Shown: positions 20,220-29,806, numbered from the stretch's first letter. The stretch is DNA of 57,266 nt from an uncultured Clostridiaceae bacterium (GCA_948469815.1 CAOKMR010000005.1:1-57266), one strand, 5' to 3'. Numbers and translations: made by a program. Notes: generated by a model from the sequence alone, not told the origin.

Positions 20220-21194
20220 ATGGGATTTGTTGCTCCAGAAATTGTCAAAGAAATAAAGAAAATGGACTTAATAACATACTTTCAAATGTGCGAACCTGAC
20301 GAATTAGTAAAGGACTGTAGGACACAATATTCAACAAAAACTCATTCAAGTTTGAAAATGTCAAATGGATATTGGCACTATATGAATGGAAGAATAGGAG
20401 GCAGAAATGCTGTTGATTATGTAGAAAGAATGTTAGGATATAAGTTCCCAGAATCAGTTGAATATATACTTGAGAGATTAAACGGAAAAAAACCGATTTG
20501 TGTTCCTCAAGAAGAAAAAAAGAAGATACAAAATTTAATTTTACCAGATAAAAATACAAATGAAAATCAAATAATAAGTTATCTAAAATCACGAGGAATT
20601 GATGAAGAAATAATACAAAAATGTATTCAAAAACATCTAATATATGAGGAAAAATATTATCACAATGTAGTATTTGTAGGTTATGATGAAATGGGAAATG
20701 CAAAATATGCAGGGGTAAGAGCAACAAACGAAAGCAAGTTTAAAAATGATGCAACAGGTAGCAGTAAACAATATTCTTTTAGACTAGAAAGTAAGATAAA
20801 ATCTAATGAAATATATGTATTTGAAAGTAGCATTGATGCATTATCATTCGCTACTTTTTTTAAGTTGTATGGAATAAATTGGGAAGAAAAAAACATGCTT
20901 TCACTTGCTGGAGTTTATCAACCTGCAGGTCAGATGTCAGCAAGTAAAGTTCCTATTGCTTTGCAAAATTATTTAGAAAAGCACACAGAAATAACAAAAA
21001 TATATTTATGTTTAGATAATGATGAAGCAGGTAGAAAAGCAACAAAAGCGTTGCAAATGGTTATACCAAACAGATATGAAGTGATAGACAGACCTGCTAA
21101 AAAAGGAAAAGACTATAACGATTATTTGTGTATATCACTAGGTATAAAAAGAGAAGAAAGAAAGAAAAAAATTGAAATAGGAAGGATAAGATAA
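20220..21194 (+). CDS. DUF3991/TOPRIM primase-like protein
   Basis: 324 aa from ATG 20220. An N-terminal primase-like region (YFQMCEPDELVKDCRTQYST, HSSLKMSNGYWHYM, GRNAVDYV) is followed by a TOPRIM fold with the metal-binding glutamate in VFESSIDALSF and the D-x-D-like LCLDNDEAGRKA. These ICE proteins probably help prime replication of the transferred strand. A better start may be ATG 20170 (METIKEMKK...), but the run of seven A after that start is one base short of keeping frame; with eight A the leader would join in frame. That could be an indel or a separate short ORF. Confidence 0.85.
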   Translation: MGFVAPEIVKEIKKMDLITYFQMCEPDELVKDCRTQYSTKTHSSLKMSNGYWHYMNGRIGGRNAVDYVERMLGYKFPESVEYILERLNGKKPICVPQEEKKKIQNLILPDKNTNENQIISYLKSRGIDEEIIQKCIQKHLIYEEKYYHNVVFVGYDEMGNAKYAGVRATNESKFKNDATGSSKQYSFRLESKIKSNEIYVFESSIDALSFATFFKLYGINWEEKNMLSLAGVYQPAGQMSASKVPIALQNYLEKHTEITKIYLCLDNDEAGRKATKALQMVIPNRYEVIDRPAKKGKDYNDYLCISLGIKREERKKKIEIGRIR

Positions 21195-21196
21195 AT

Positions 21197-21577
21197 ATGA
21201 AAAAATATGAATTTACAATTAGAAAAGTATTAGAAAAAAATATAGAAATCGAAGGTGAAAATAAGAAACAAGCCTTTGAAAAAGTAATAAAGTTATTAGC
21301 ACTAGGAGAAAAAATTATATTCAAAAACATAGATAAAAATAACGAGGTTTATGAAATAAAAATGAATAAAATTTTAAATGAAAATCACATCGAAAAGGAG
21401 AAAGATATTGAAAAAATTATAAATAAAATCATGCAAAAAGTGGAACTAAACTTAGAAGAAAATAGCGAAAGTTTTAATGAAAATAACGAAGAAATTGAGG
21501 ACAATTTAATAGTAGATACAGACGAAATAACATGTCAGAAATGTGGAAATCATATCTCGCTAGAAAAATTTTTATAG
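21197..21577 (+). CDS. Hypothetical protein with C-terminal zinc knuckle
   Basis: 126 aa, starting 3 bp after the primase stop, so translationally coupled. The N-terminal half is a charged alpha/beta-like segment (KYEFTIRKVLEKNIEIEG) resembling small DpnD/PcfM-type domains; the C-terminus has CQKCGNHISLEKFL, half of a zinc ribbon. Function unknown. Confidence 0.68.
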   Translation: MKKYEFTIRKVLEKNIEIEGENKKQAFEKVIKLLALGEKIIFKNIDKNNEVYEIKMNKILNENHIEKEKDIEKIINKIMQKVELNLEENSESFNENNEEIEDNLIVDTDEITCQKCGNHISLEKFL

Positions 21578-21591
21578 TCCTAACAAGCAAC

Positions 21592-21634
21592 ACATTTGTA
21601 TATACACAAATGTAAATATGGGGTTTACACCCCA
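21592..21634 (+). other. Candidate oriT region
   Basis: The short gap before mobC holds two inverted repeats: ACATTTGT/ACAAATGT (21592-21613) and TGGGGT/ACCCCA around TTAC (21619-21634). Paired repeats directly upstream of mobC-relaxase genes are where the origin of transfer lies in related elements. The nick site is not identifiable by eye. Confidence 0.5.
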
Positions 21635-21663
21635 ATCCCCAATAAGAATAAGGAGTGAAAAAT

Positions 21664-21984
21664 TTGAAAGAAGATCCAAGAGATATTATTGTACCAATTA
21701 GAATGAATTTTTTAGAAAAAGAAAAAATAAAAAAACGAGCCAATAAAACAGGAAAAAATTTATCAAGTTTTATTAGAGAATCAGCTTTAGGTTGTGAAAT
21801 AAAGCAAAAGCCAGATAAAATATTTTATGATGTAACAACAAGAGAAATGGGAAAATTTATGAGAACCTTATCAGAACTTGAAAGATTACTTTATCACAGA
21901 AATTTTATTGATGAAAGAATATTAAAAAATGAAATTGCAGAATGGAGAAAATTCAGAACACAAATAAGAGATAGATATTTGTGA
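21664..21984 (+). CDS. MobC-like relaxosome accessory protein
   Basis: About 106 aa from TTG 21664, chosen because AAGGAG at 21649-21654 is correctly spaced from it (GTG 21655 would be too close). The RMNFLEKEKIKKRANKTGKNLSSFIRE segment is the ribbon-helix-helix-like motif of the MobC family, which binds oriT and helps the relaxase open the strands. It ends 7 bp before the relaxase gene. Confidence 0.85.
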   Translation: MKEDPRDIIVPIRMNFLEKEKIKKRANKTGKNLSSFIRESALGCEIKQKPDKIFYDVTTREMGKFMRTLSELERLLYHRNFIDERILKNEIAEWRKFRTQIRDRYL

Positions 21985-21991
21985 GGTTATC

Positions 21992-23359
21992 ATGGCAACT
22001 ACACGTATATGGAAGATAGAAAATAGAATAGATAAAGTAATAAGTTATACCATTAATCCAGAGAAAACAGAAAATCAAAATTATGAGAAAGAATTGTATA
22101 AGAGTTTGCACAATACAATAGAGTATGCAAAGGCAGATTATAAAACAGAAAAACAATTCTATGTTACTGGAATAAATTGCATAGCAGAGACCGTATTGCA
22201 AGATATGATACAAACTAAGAAACACTTTGGAAAAACAAAAGGAATATTAGCTTTTCACGGCTATCAATCATTTGCAAAAGGAGAGGTAACGGCAAAACAA
22301 GCACATGAAATAGGAGTAAAACTTGCAGAAGAAATTTGGGGAGATAAATATGAAGTATTAGTTTCTACACATCTTAATACAAACTGTTATCATAATCATA
22401 TAGTGTTAAATTCTGTTTCTTTTGTAGATGGAAAAGTTTATACAAATACAGTCGAACATTATGCTTTAATTAGAAAAACATCAGATGACTTATGTAGAGA
22501 ATATGGACTAAGTGTAATAGAAGAAAAGCCATGTGGAAAATTAAAAATAGATTATACAAAATTCTATAATTCATATATTCAAAAATCAGATTATTATACT
22601 GATACAAAAGATGATGTAGACTATGCAATTTCACAAAGTTATTCGTATGATAATTTCAAAAAACTTTTAGAAGATATGGGGTATAAAGTTACAATAAGAG
22701 CAAACAAAATAAGTCTATGTAGACCTCCATATAAAAGAAATATAAGAATTGAAAGAAGTTTTGGAGAAGAATATAGCATAATTAATATAGAAGAAAGAAT
22801 ACTAAATGCACAAATTCCAAAAGTATTTTTCCCAGAAATTAGAACACAGAACAGAAGATATTATAGAAGAAATAAATATAATAAAAAATTGAACAATAGT
22901 AGAGGAAGTTTATATAAATTATATCTATACTATTGTTATTTGATTAAAAAATTTCCAGATAATAGAAATAAGGTAAAAATATCAACGAATATGAGGAAAG
23001 ATATAAAAAAAATGGAGATTATATCAAGCGAAATTAAGTTCCTTCGTAGTCATCATATAGAAACTACGAAGGAACTTTTTTCATTTAAAGAACAAACTAT
23101 TGATAAATTAAAGAAATATTTACACGAAAGAGCAAAACTAAGAAGAAAAAGGACGAAAATTACAGATGTACAAGAAAGAAAAGAATTATGTGATAAAATT
23201 TTGAATTTATCAGATTGCATTGGCAAAATAAACAAGGAGTTAGGATACTGTCAAGACATAGAAAATAGAATGCTAACGATAAAAGAAAATATAAACGAAC
23301 TAGAAGAAAAAGACAAAAGTAAAGATGATAAACAAAAAGGAAAGGAGAAAATAAAGTGA
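21992..23359 (+). CDS. MobA/VirD2-type relaxase
   Basis: 455 aa. Histidine triad motif HLNTNCYHNHIVLNS at about residues 126-140 is the metal site of the MOB-P relaxases, and FHGYQSF with QAHEIGVKLAEEIWG are typical upstream segments. The C-terminal 200 residues are Lys/Arg/Glu-rich. It nicks oriT and pilots the strand to the recipient. The gene contains a perfect terminator-like hairpin at 23036-23082 (listed separately). No CGG codon. It overlaps the PcfB-like gene by 4 bp. Confidence 0.93.
   Translation: MATTRIWKIENRIDKVISYTINPEKTENQNYEKELYKSLHNTIEYAKADYKTEKQFYVTGINCIAETVLQDMIQTKKHFGKTKGILAFHGYQSFAKGEVTAKQAHEIGVKLAEEIWGDKYEVLVSTHLNTNCYHNHIVLNSVSFVDGKVYTNTVEHYALIRKTSDDLCREYGLSVIEEKPCGKLKIDYTKFYNSYIQKSDYYTDTKDDVDYAISQSYSYDNFKKLLEDMGYKVTIRANKISLCRPPYKRNIRIERSFGEEYSIINIEERILNAQIPKVFFPEIRTQNRRYYRRNKYNKKLNNSRGSLYKLYLYYCYLIKKFPDNRNKVKISTNMRKDIKKMEIISSEIKFLRSHHIETTKELFSFKEQTIDKLKKYLHERAKLRRKRTKITDVQERKELCDKILNLSDCIGKINKELGYCQDIENRMLTIKENINELEEKDKSKDDKQKGKEKIK
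23036..23082 (+). terminator. Terminator-like hairpin inside the relaxase gene
   Basis: AAGTTCCTTCGTAGT (23036-23050) pairs without mismatch with ACTACGAAGGAACTT (23063-23077), 12-base loop, followed by a T run. It lies about 280 bp before the relaxase stop. Confidence 0.75.
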
Positions 23360-24222
23360 ACTCATCAGATTCAGCAGAAGAACTTATTAAAATTTATTTA
23401 GACGGGATAAGTTTTACATTAAAAATTGCAGGGGAAGGCTCAAAAAATCTTATAGCTTTTCTAATGGCAATGCAAAAAGAAAAAGTACAAATAAAAGGTA
23501 AAACACGTTTGACGAATATGCTAAAGACAGGAAAACAACTAAAAATATTTACAATAAAAGCAGAAGATTTAAAGAAATTTTCACAAGAGGCAAAAAAGTA
23601 TGGAATATTGTATTGCGTTTTAGCAAATAAGAAAAATGAAAAAATTGACGGCTTGGTAGATGTAATGGTAAGAGAAGAAGATGCATCAAAGGTAAATCGT
23701 ATAGCAGAAAGGTTTAAATTTGCAGATGTTGCTACTATAAAAAAAGAAATGGAGAAAGAAGAAAAAGCAAAAGTAGAACAATTAAGTAAAAAAAGCAAAG
23801 ATGAACAAATGTTAGACGAGTTATTTGCAGAGCCACCAAAAGAGGAAAAGGAACAGACACCCAGTAATGAACAGTCGGAAGAAAAGAGTCAGTCAGAGCA
23901 TTCCTTAAATACCAAGAAGAACTTAGAAGAAAACAGGGTAAATAATAGTAGAAGGTCTGTAAAAAAAGAATTGAGGGACATTGAAAAAGAACTAAAACAA
24001 AAAGAAAAATTAGAGCAAAAAGAAGAACTATTTACAGATAAGAATGAAAATGCAGTAGAAACTAATACACCTAAACATTTAAAGACTAAAGAAGTAAAAA
24101 AGGAAGAACAAATGCAAGAAAACAATAAAGCAAAGCACTTAAAAGAGCCAAAGCATTTTGAACAACAAAATCATAATAGTAAGAGAAGAAAAAGGAATAA
24201 AAGAAAGGGGCAAACCAAATGA
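23356..24222 (+). CDS. PcfB/DUF3801-family conjugation protein
   Basis: 288 aa. The N-terminal 130 residues match the PcfB layout (ISFTLKIAGEGSKNLIAFLMAM, GKTRLTNMLKTGKQLKIFTI, KKYGILYCVLANKK); the rest is Lys/Glu/Gln-rich and probably disordered. PcfB-type proteins link the relaxosome to the VirD4 coupling protein. GTG start at 23356, overlapping the relaxase end. Confidence 0.82.
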   Translation: MNSSDSAEELIKIYLDGISFTLKIAGEGSKNLIAFLMAMQKEKVQIKGKTRLTNMLKTGKQLKIFTIKAEDLKKFSQEAKKYGILYCVLANKKNEKIDGLVDVMVREEDASKVNRIAERFKFADVATIKKEMEKEEKAKVEQLSKKSKDEQMLDELFAEPPKEEKEQTPSNEQSEEKSQSEHSLNTKKNLEENRVNNSRRSVKKELRDIEKELKQKEKLEQKEELFTDKNENAVETNTPKHLKTKEVKKEEQMQENNKAKHLKEPKHFEQQNHNSKRRKRNKRKGQTK

Positions 24223-25100
24223 ACGAAAAAACAAAAATAAACAATGACCTAAATGATATATTTGAACAAGGCAAAAGTAAAAACAATAATTATAATAATC
24301 AAAATAAATGGAAAGAACAAAATGAAAAAAGAAAAGAGTTATACAAAAAAATTACTGATGCATCTTTTAATATAGTTAAAGACAGCAATTTGTTTAAAGA
24401 ATATTTGAACGTATTGAGTAGATTTTATAAGTATTCTGTTGGTAATTGTATGCTTATTCTTGAATCAGAGCCTAATGCAAAGCAAATAAAATCAGAGCAG
24501 GACTGGATAGACAAGGGATATGATAAATTAGAAGGAGCAAAAGCAATTATAATATTAGAACCTAATAAGTCAAATGGAAAGATATATTATAATCCAAAAG
24601 AAGAATACGATATTTCACAAACAAATGCACCTATACCAAAAGAAAAAAATTATACAGCAAGAGAAATAACATCAGCATTATTTACTATGTGTAAAGCTGA
24701 AAGAGAGGTAGTTGATATTTTACCAAATGGAGAGAAAGGATCACAATATGTGGAAAGTGAAAACAAGCTATATATATGTAAAGGGTTAAAACCAGAATAT
24801 GTAGCAAAAACTGTCATCCAAGAATTTCTAAAAAGTGAAATGCAAGGTATGGAACAAAGTGAGATGAACGAGTTTAAGACATATTGTATTTCATATATGA
24901 TGTGCAGAAAATATGGAATAGATGTAACTGGATTTGAATTTACAGAATTGCCACAAGAATTAGTTAATCAAAAGGATAGTAAAAATATAAGACAAGAGCT
25001 AGAAGGAATAAGACAAGACTTTGAAACCCTTAGTACAAAGGTTAATGAATATTTTATACAAGAGGAAAAAATCAAAAAAAATAAAGAACAAGGAAGGTAG
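24219..25100 (+). CDS. ArdC-like ssDNA-binding / anti-restriction protein
   Basis: 293 aa. Residues about 60-120 match the ArdC N-terminal pattern: YLNVLSRFYKYSVGNCMLI, then EQDWIDKGYDKLEGAKAIIILEP. A zincin-like second half is suggested by YICKGLKPEYVAKTVIQEFL, but the HExxH-like motif is missing, so a peptidase activity is doubtful. It probably protects or coats incoming single-stranded DNA. Overlaps pcfB by 4 bp. Confidence 0.75.
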   Translation: MNEKTKINNDLNDIFEQGKSKNNNYNNQNKWKEQNEKRKELYKKITDASFNIVKDSNLFKEYLNVLSRFYKYSVGNCMLILESEPNAKQIKSEQDWIDKGYDKLEGAKAIIILEPNKSNGKIYYNPKEEYDISQTNAPIPKEKNYTAREITSALFTMCKAEREVVDILPNGEKGSQYVESENKLYICKGLKPEYVAKTVIQEFLKSEMQGMEQSEMNEFKTYCISYMMCRKYGIDVTGFEFTELPQELVNQKDSKNIRQELEGIRQDFETLSTKVNEYFIQEEKIKKNKEQGR

Positions 25101-25107
25101 CCTATAA

Positions 25108-25305
25108 ATGAAGGATGATAGAGTATTAATTTTAGATAAATATGATTATGGAGAAGTATTGAGCATTATAAATGATAAAAGAAACGAATTAATAGGTAAG
25201 AAGGAAGATACTAGAGAAATAAACGAATTATTTGAAAAAGTTGTAAATGCCCCAACAAAGAAAAAAAGTAAACTAAGACGAGAAAGGTCAGCATGTGAAC
25301 GATAA
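25108..25305 (+). CDS. Small hypothetical protein before virD4
   Basis: 65 aa, charged and helical (KYDYGEVLSIINDKRNELIGKK). It overlaps the start of virD4 by 11 bp, so it is translationally coupled. Small proteins of this size and place are common in Tn1549-like transfer operons; function unknown. Confidence 0.7.
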   Translation: MKDDRVLILDKYDYGEVLSIINDKRNELIGKKEDTREINELFEKVVNAPTKKKSKLRRERSACER

Positions 25306-27143
25306 CAGACAAACAAGTATTGTTTTATTAGTATTAGGTGGAATTGCAGTAATATGGATAAGTCTATTAGTTGCACCATATATAGATGGTGGATTAATCG
25401 AAATTGTAAATAATTTGCCAAAACAAATAGAAACACCATTTCAAATAGAATTTTGCAAGGATAGTTTGAGGTCTATTCTTATTTTTTTACTAATTTATCT
25501 ATTAGGATTAGGTATGTATTTTTCGACTAGAAGAAATTATAGAAGAGGCAAGGAATATGGCTCAGCAGAGTGGGGCAATGCTAAGAAAATAAACAAAAAA
25601 TATATGCAATTTCCAAAAAATCAAAATAAAGTATTAACACAAAATGTTATGTTAGGTTTTAATGCAAAAAAGCATAGAAGAAATTTGAATGTATTAGTTG
25701 TAGGTGGAAGTGGAGCAGGTAAAACGAGATTCTATGGAAAACCAAATGTAATGCAATGCAATAGTTCATATGTTATATTAGACCCAAAACGGAGAAATTT
25801 TAAGGGATACAGGATACTTACTAGAAAAAGAAGGATATAAAGTAAGAGTATTAGACCTAGTCAATACAGAAAAAAGTCATTGTTATAATCCTTTTATTTA
25901 TATAAGAGATGATAATGATATACAAAAGCTAGTAAGTAATCTATTTAAGAGTACAACACCAAAAGGCAGTCAGTCAAATGATCCATTTTGGGACATAAGT
26001 GCTTCAATGCTTTTATCAGCATTATTTTATTACTTGAAATATGAGGCTCAAGAGGAAGAACAAAATTTTTCGATGGCATCTGAAATGTTAAAGGCAGGAA
26101 AGCCAAAAGATGATGATGACTATGAAACAGCACTTGATATATTGTTTAAAAGATTAGAGAATAGAAATCCAAATCATATAGCAGTGAAATATTATAAGGA
26201 TTATCATAGTCGGAGCAGGAAGGACATTACAATCAATAAATGTTACTCTTGCATCAAAACTAGAAAAATTTAATCTTGATTCAATAGAAGGAATAACAAA
26301 AACAGATGAATTAGAGTTAGATAAGCTTGGAGAGGAAAAAATGGCACTATTTGCAATTATTCCAGATAATAGTACAGATATGAATTTCTTAGTAAGTATA
26401 TTATATACACAAATATTTCAAGTATTATATTACAAAGCAGATTATAAATATAATGGCTCACTACCAATATCTGTACATTTCATTATGGATGAATTTGCGA
26501 ATGTTGCTCTACCAAATGATTTTGAAAAGGTACTTTCTACAATGCGTTCAAGAAATATATCAGTTTCAATTATCATACAAAATATGGCTCAACTCAAATC
26601 ATTATTTGAAAAGCAATGGGAAAGCATAGTTCGGTAATTGTGATGAGTTCTTATATCTGGGTGGGAATGAACAATCAAGCTATAAGTATGTGTCAGAACT
26701 ATTAGGAAAAGAAACGATAGACACAAACACATATCGGAAAATCAACAGGACATTCTGGAAATTACTCTACTAATTATCAAAATGCAGGTAGAGAACTATT
26801 GACGCAAGATGAAATAAGGACGTTAGATAATGATAAAGCAATATTGCTAATAAGAGGAGAAAAGCCAATAATAGACCAAAAGTATAACATTTTAAAACAC
26901 CCCAATGTAAAAGAAACAACAGATGGAAAAGCTAAACCATATGAACATGGAAGAATAGATAGGGCAAATGCAAGTATATTACAATTAGAACCAAACGAAA
27001 TAGATATAAACAAGCTTAAAGACATAACAGAATATAAACGAGCAGAAAAAAATAATACAGAACTTTTATCTGAAGAAGATATAGAAATTTATTATTTAAT
27101 GGAGGAATATGAAAATGAAAAAGAACAAGAAAATAAGAAATAA
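25295..27143 (+). CDS. VirD4/TraG coupling ATPase with four CGG frameshifts
   Basis: GTG start 25295; about 614 aa after +1 reading at CGG 25790, 26211, 26632 and 26735. Two N-terminal membrane helices (about residues 8-28 and 55-75), Walker A VVGGSGAGKTRF near residue 138, YVILDPKGEIL (across the first shift), then Walker B FIMDEFANV and the IIIQNMAQL segment of the VirD4 family. It feeds the relaxase-DNA complex into the secretion channel. Otherwise split into several pieces with no homologous start of their own. Confidence 0.92.
25790..25793 (+). other. CGG +1 frameshift site in virD4, first (CGGA)
   Basis: DPK then GEILRDTGYLLE after skipping C 25790, the conserved DPKGE of VirD4 proteins. 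Preceding codon AAA. Confidence 0.92.
26211..26214 (+). other. CGG +1 frameshift site in virD4, second (CGGA)
   Basis: KDYHS then GAGRTLQSINVTLA after skipping C 26211; frame then stays open to the next site. Preceding codon AGT. Confidence 0.88.
26632..26738 (+). other. CGG +1 frameshift sites in virD4, third and fourth (CGGT, CGGA)
   Basis: CGG 26632 is followed by TAA in the zero frame; skipping gives ESIVGNCDEFLYLGGNE. CGG 26735 then gives NTYGKSTGHSGNYS. Preceding codons GTT and TAT. Both lie in the usual IVGNCD-to-GKxT region of the family. Confidence 0.92.
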
Positions 27144-27435
27144 AGTAATTAGTATAGGTTTAAAGGTAGCAACAATATTTGTTGCGTTTTTTTTAATGAA
27201 AAATACAGTATTTGGAACAGATAATCCATTAACAGTTATAAATAATTTATCAACTTTTATTTTTAGTATAGTAAAAGCAATTGGAATGATACTACTGCTT
27301 TGGGGAATCGTACAAATCGGAATGGCATTAAAGAGCCATGACCCAGCACAAAGAGCGAGTGGATTTATGACATTAGGAGGTGCAGTAATAATAACATTCG
27401 CAAAAGAAATTCTTGATTTAATCACAGGAGGATAA
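27109..27435 (+). CDS. Maff2-family small membrane protein
   Basis: 108 aa with an N-terminal signal-like helix and a second pair of helices (FSIVKAIGMILLLWGIVQIGMAL, FMTLGGAVIITFAKEIL), and the KSHDPAQRASGF loop. This matches Maff2, the VirB2-like pilin-sized protein of Tn1549-type ICEs. It overlaps the end of virD4 by 35 bp. Confidence 0.85.
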   Translation: MKMKKNKKIRNKVISIGLKVATIFVAFFLMKNTVFGTDNPLTVINNLSTFIFSIVKAIGMILLLWGIVQIGMALKSHDPAQRASGFMTLGGAVIITFAKEILDLITGG

Positions 27436-27450
27436 AACAAATTTAAAATA

Positions 27451-27493
27451 TAAATAAACAAGGGCAAATCTTTAAGAGTTGTCTTTGTTTATC
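27451..27493 (+). terminator. Hairpin after the Maff2 gene
   Basis: ATAAACAAGGGCAA pairs with TTGTCTTTGTTTAT allowing G-U pairs; the T tract after it is weak, so it may only attenuate. Confidence 0.55.
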
Positions 27494-27510
27494 TAAAGGA
27501 TGGATGAGAA

Positions 27511-28083
27511 GTGAAAAAATATAAAATTATTTATGCCGATCCACCATGGAATTATAGGGTATGGTCAAAGAAAGGAGATGGAAGATCGGCAAGAAATCAT
27601 TATGAAACAATGAATACAGAAGAAATATGCAATTTGCCAATAAAAAATATTGCAGATAAAGATAGTGTACTTTTTTTATGGGTTACATTTCCATGCCTAT
27701 TGGATGGATTAAAAACGATGATAAGATGGGGATTCAAGTATAAAACATGTGGATTTACTTGGGTAAAAAAAAATAAAAAGGGCATTGGTTGGTTTTTCGG
27801 GCTTGGATATTGGACACGTGCAAATGCAGAATTATGTTTAATAGGCACAAGGGGAAAAATAAGTAGAAAATCAAATAGGATATCACAAGTAATAGATACA
27901 CCAATAGAAGAACACAGTAAAAAACCAAATATTGTAAGAGAGAAGATAGTAGAACTGATGGGAGATCTACCTAGAATCGAACTTTTTGCAAGACAAAAAG
28001 TAAATGGTTGGGATGTATGGGGAAATGAGATTGAAAGTGATATAAATATGAGTGATTATGAAGGAGGAAAAGATGTCGGATAA
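27511..28083 (+). CDS. MT-A70-family adenine methyltransferase
   Basis: 190 aa from GTG 27511. Catalytic DPPWNYR near residue 10, then FLWVTFPCL, TCGFTWVKKNKKG and EHSKKPNIVREKI-V-MGDLPRIELFAR at the C-terminus, all typical of MT-A70 DNA N6-adenine methylases. No restriction enzyme lies nearby, so it is likely an orphan that protects the element from host restriction. It overlaps virB6 by 11 bp, inside the transfer operon. Confidence 0.9.
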   Translation: MKKYKIIYADPPWNYRVWSKKGDGRSARNHYETMNTEEICNLPIKNIADKDSVLFLWVTFPCLLDGLKTMIRWGFKYKTCGFTWVKKNKKGIGWFFGLGYWTRANAELCLIGTRGKISRKSNRISQVIDTPIEEHSKKPNIVREKIVELMGDLPRIELFARQKVNGWDVWGNEIESDINMSDYEGGKDVG

Positions 28084-28913
28084 CTGGGTTGTAGGAAATT
28101 TACAAAATGCCTTAAATACGTGGAATGAAAAATTAAATGAAATATGGACTCTTGTTACACAAACGCCAGAGACATTTAAAGGACGGTAGTATTTGGAATA
28201 TTATTGTAAATATAAATGGAGCAGTACAAGCAATAGGACTAGCATTACTTGTTTTATTTTTTGTAGTAGGAATAGTAAAAACATGCTCTAGTTTTGCAGA
28301 GGTAAAAAGACCTGAACAGGTTTTGAAATTATTTATAAGGTTTATATTGACTAAGACAGCCATAACATACGGATTAGAGTTAATGTTAGCGATATTTAAA
28401 ATAACGCAAGGTGTAGTTCAGACAATAATGCAGACAGCAGGAATAGGAGGAGCAACACAAAGTGAATTGCCACAAGAAATGATAATAGCAATAGAAAGTT
28501 GTCGGATTTATTGAGAGCATACCTCTATGGGCAGTAGCATTTATACGGAAGTTTCTTAGTAAACGTATTAGCTTATGTTATGATACTTTCGGTTTATGGT
28601 AGATTTTTCAAAATATATTTATATACTGCAATAGCACCTATTCCGTTAAGTACATTTGGAGGAGAGCCAACAGGACATATTGGTAGAAGTTTTATAAAAG
28701 GATTTTGTGCAGTATGTCTTGAAGGAGCAATAATAATGCTTGCTTGTATTATATTTTCACAATTTGCAAGTTCTCCACCAGTTGTAGATGCAAATGCACA
28801 AGCAGTAAATCAAGTATGGAGTTATCTAGGAGAATTAGTATTCAATATGTTAGTGCTAGTTCGGAACAGTAAAAATGAGTGATAAAGTAGTTCATGAAAT
28901 GATGGGATTATAG
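28073..28913 (+). CDS. VirB6/TrbL-like membrane channel protein with four CGG frameshifts
   Basis: Start ATG 28073 (MSDNWVVGNLQN) overlapping the methylase end; about 278 aa with +1 reading at CGG 28184, 28503, 28546 and 28862. Five to six hydrophobic helices, with GAVQAIGLALLVLFFVVGI, GRFFKIYLYTAIAPIP and FIKGFCAVCLEGAIIMLA, as in the VirB6-like protein of Tn1549 elements. Stop TAG at 28911. In the zero frame it ends at 28190, right at the first CGG. Confidence 0.9.
28184..28187 (+). other. CGG +1 frameshift site in virB6, first (CGGT)
   Basis: CGG followed by TAG in the zero frame. Skipping C 28184 gives PETFKGGSIWNIIVNING. Preceding codon GGA. Confidence 0.92.
28503..28549 (+). other. CGG +1 frameshift sites in virB6, second and third (CGGA, CGGA)
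   Basis: CGG 28503 gives AIESCGFIESIPLW; CGG 28546 gives AVAFIGSFLVNVLAY. Preceding codons TGT and ATA. Confidence 0.9.
28862..28865 (+). other. CGG +1 frameshift site in virB6, fourth (CGGA)
   Basis: NMLVLV then GTVKMSDKVVHEMMGL and TAG after skipping C 28862; the final segment is typical of the C-terminus of these proteins. Preceding codon GTT. Confidence 0.88.
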
Positions 28914-28932
28914 AGAGGAGCAGATAAAATCT

Positions 28933-29784
28933 ATGTTAGTAAAAAATGAAATGGAAAAAGTATGGTTAATTGAAGACAATAAGTTGAAATGTACAAATAA
29001 GATTGTATCAAAATTAAATTATTTTGGAAAAGAAGTAGCCATACTGAAAACAAAAGCAAATTGGGACGGACAAGAAATGTTATTTAAAGATAAAAAAGAA
29101 AATTGCTATTGGGAATTAGGAATAGCACCAATACGTTTCAGTATGTTTTTAAGAAATGTACTAGACAATAATGAAAAGGATAATTCCTGTAATGAAATGC
29201 TAGATATTTTTAATGAAGAAAATATAATAAGGCTTTTCAAAAAAAGTATAGATAAAAAGTCATATTTTAATACGTGTCAATTAAAATTTATAAATAAACA
29301 TTGTGATATGGATATGTTTGAAAGAGCAAAAGAAAGCAGAGAAGACTTTTTATATAATAAAAAGCAAGAAGATGAAATCTGGAAAGAAGAACAGCAAAGG
29401 AAAGCTGAAGAGAAAATAAAACAAGTTAATAATAAATTTTATGAACAAGTAAAAGGAATAAAAAACAGAATACAATTAAGAGAAATCGTTAAGTCAGAAA
29501 AGCTAAAATTTTATAAAGATAACAAATATGAAAATGGTATTACAGAACAAAACTGTTTTTTGTATTTAGCAAAGCAATATGGAATCAATATACCACTTGC
29601 AACACAAGGATTTATAAACAATAAATTAGTAGATTATAATTTTGGAACTGGACAATATAGATTTCTAGTAATAAATGGAAACAAAAAAGGTAGTGAAGAA
29701 ATACACAAATATTTTAAACAGATATATCAAAAGGTTGTAGAAGAAACAAAAGAATATAAAGAGCAAAAACAAGCAAAGAATTAG
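28933..29784 (+). CDS. Hypothetical ICE protein
   Basis: 283 aa, mostly soluble. Contains NLxLGIAPIRFSMFLR-like segment and a C-terminal YGINIPLATQGFINNKLVDYNF. No catalytic motif recognised. It lies between virB6 and prgI and is probably part of the transfer operon. The ribosome binding site (AGAGAGGAG) is 12 bp from the ATG, slightly long. Confidence 0.75.
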   Translation: MLVKNEMEKVWLIEDNKLKCTNKIVSKLNYFGKEVAILKTKANWDGQEMLFKDKKENCYWELGIAPIRFSMFLRNVLDNNEKDNSCNEMLDIFNEENIIRLFKKSIDKKSYFNTCQLKFINKHCDMDMFERAKESREDFLYNKKQEDEIWKEEQQRKAEEKIKQVNNKFYEQVKGIKNRIQLREIVKSEKLKFYKDNKYENGITEQNCFLYLAKQYGINIPLATQGFINNKLVDYNFGTGQYRFLVINGNKKGSEEIHKYFKQIYQKVVEETKEYKEQKQAKN

Positions 29785-29806
29785 TTATTAGGTAGGAGGA
29801 AATGGA

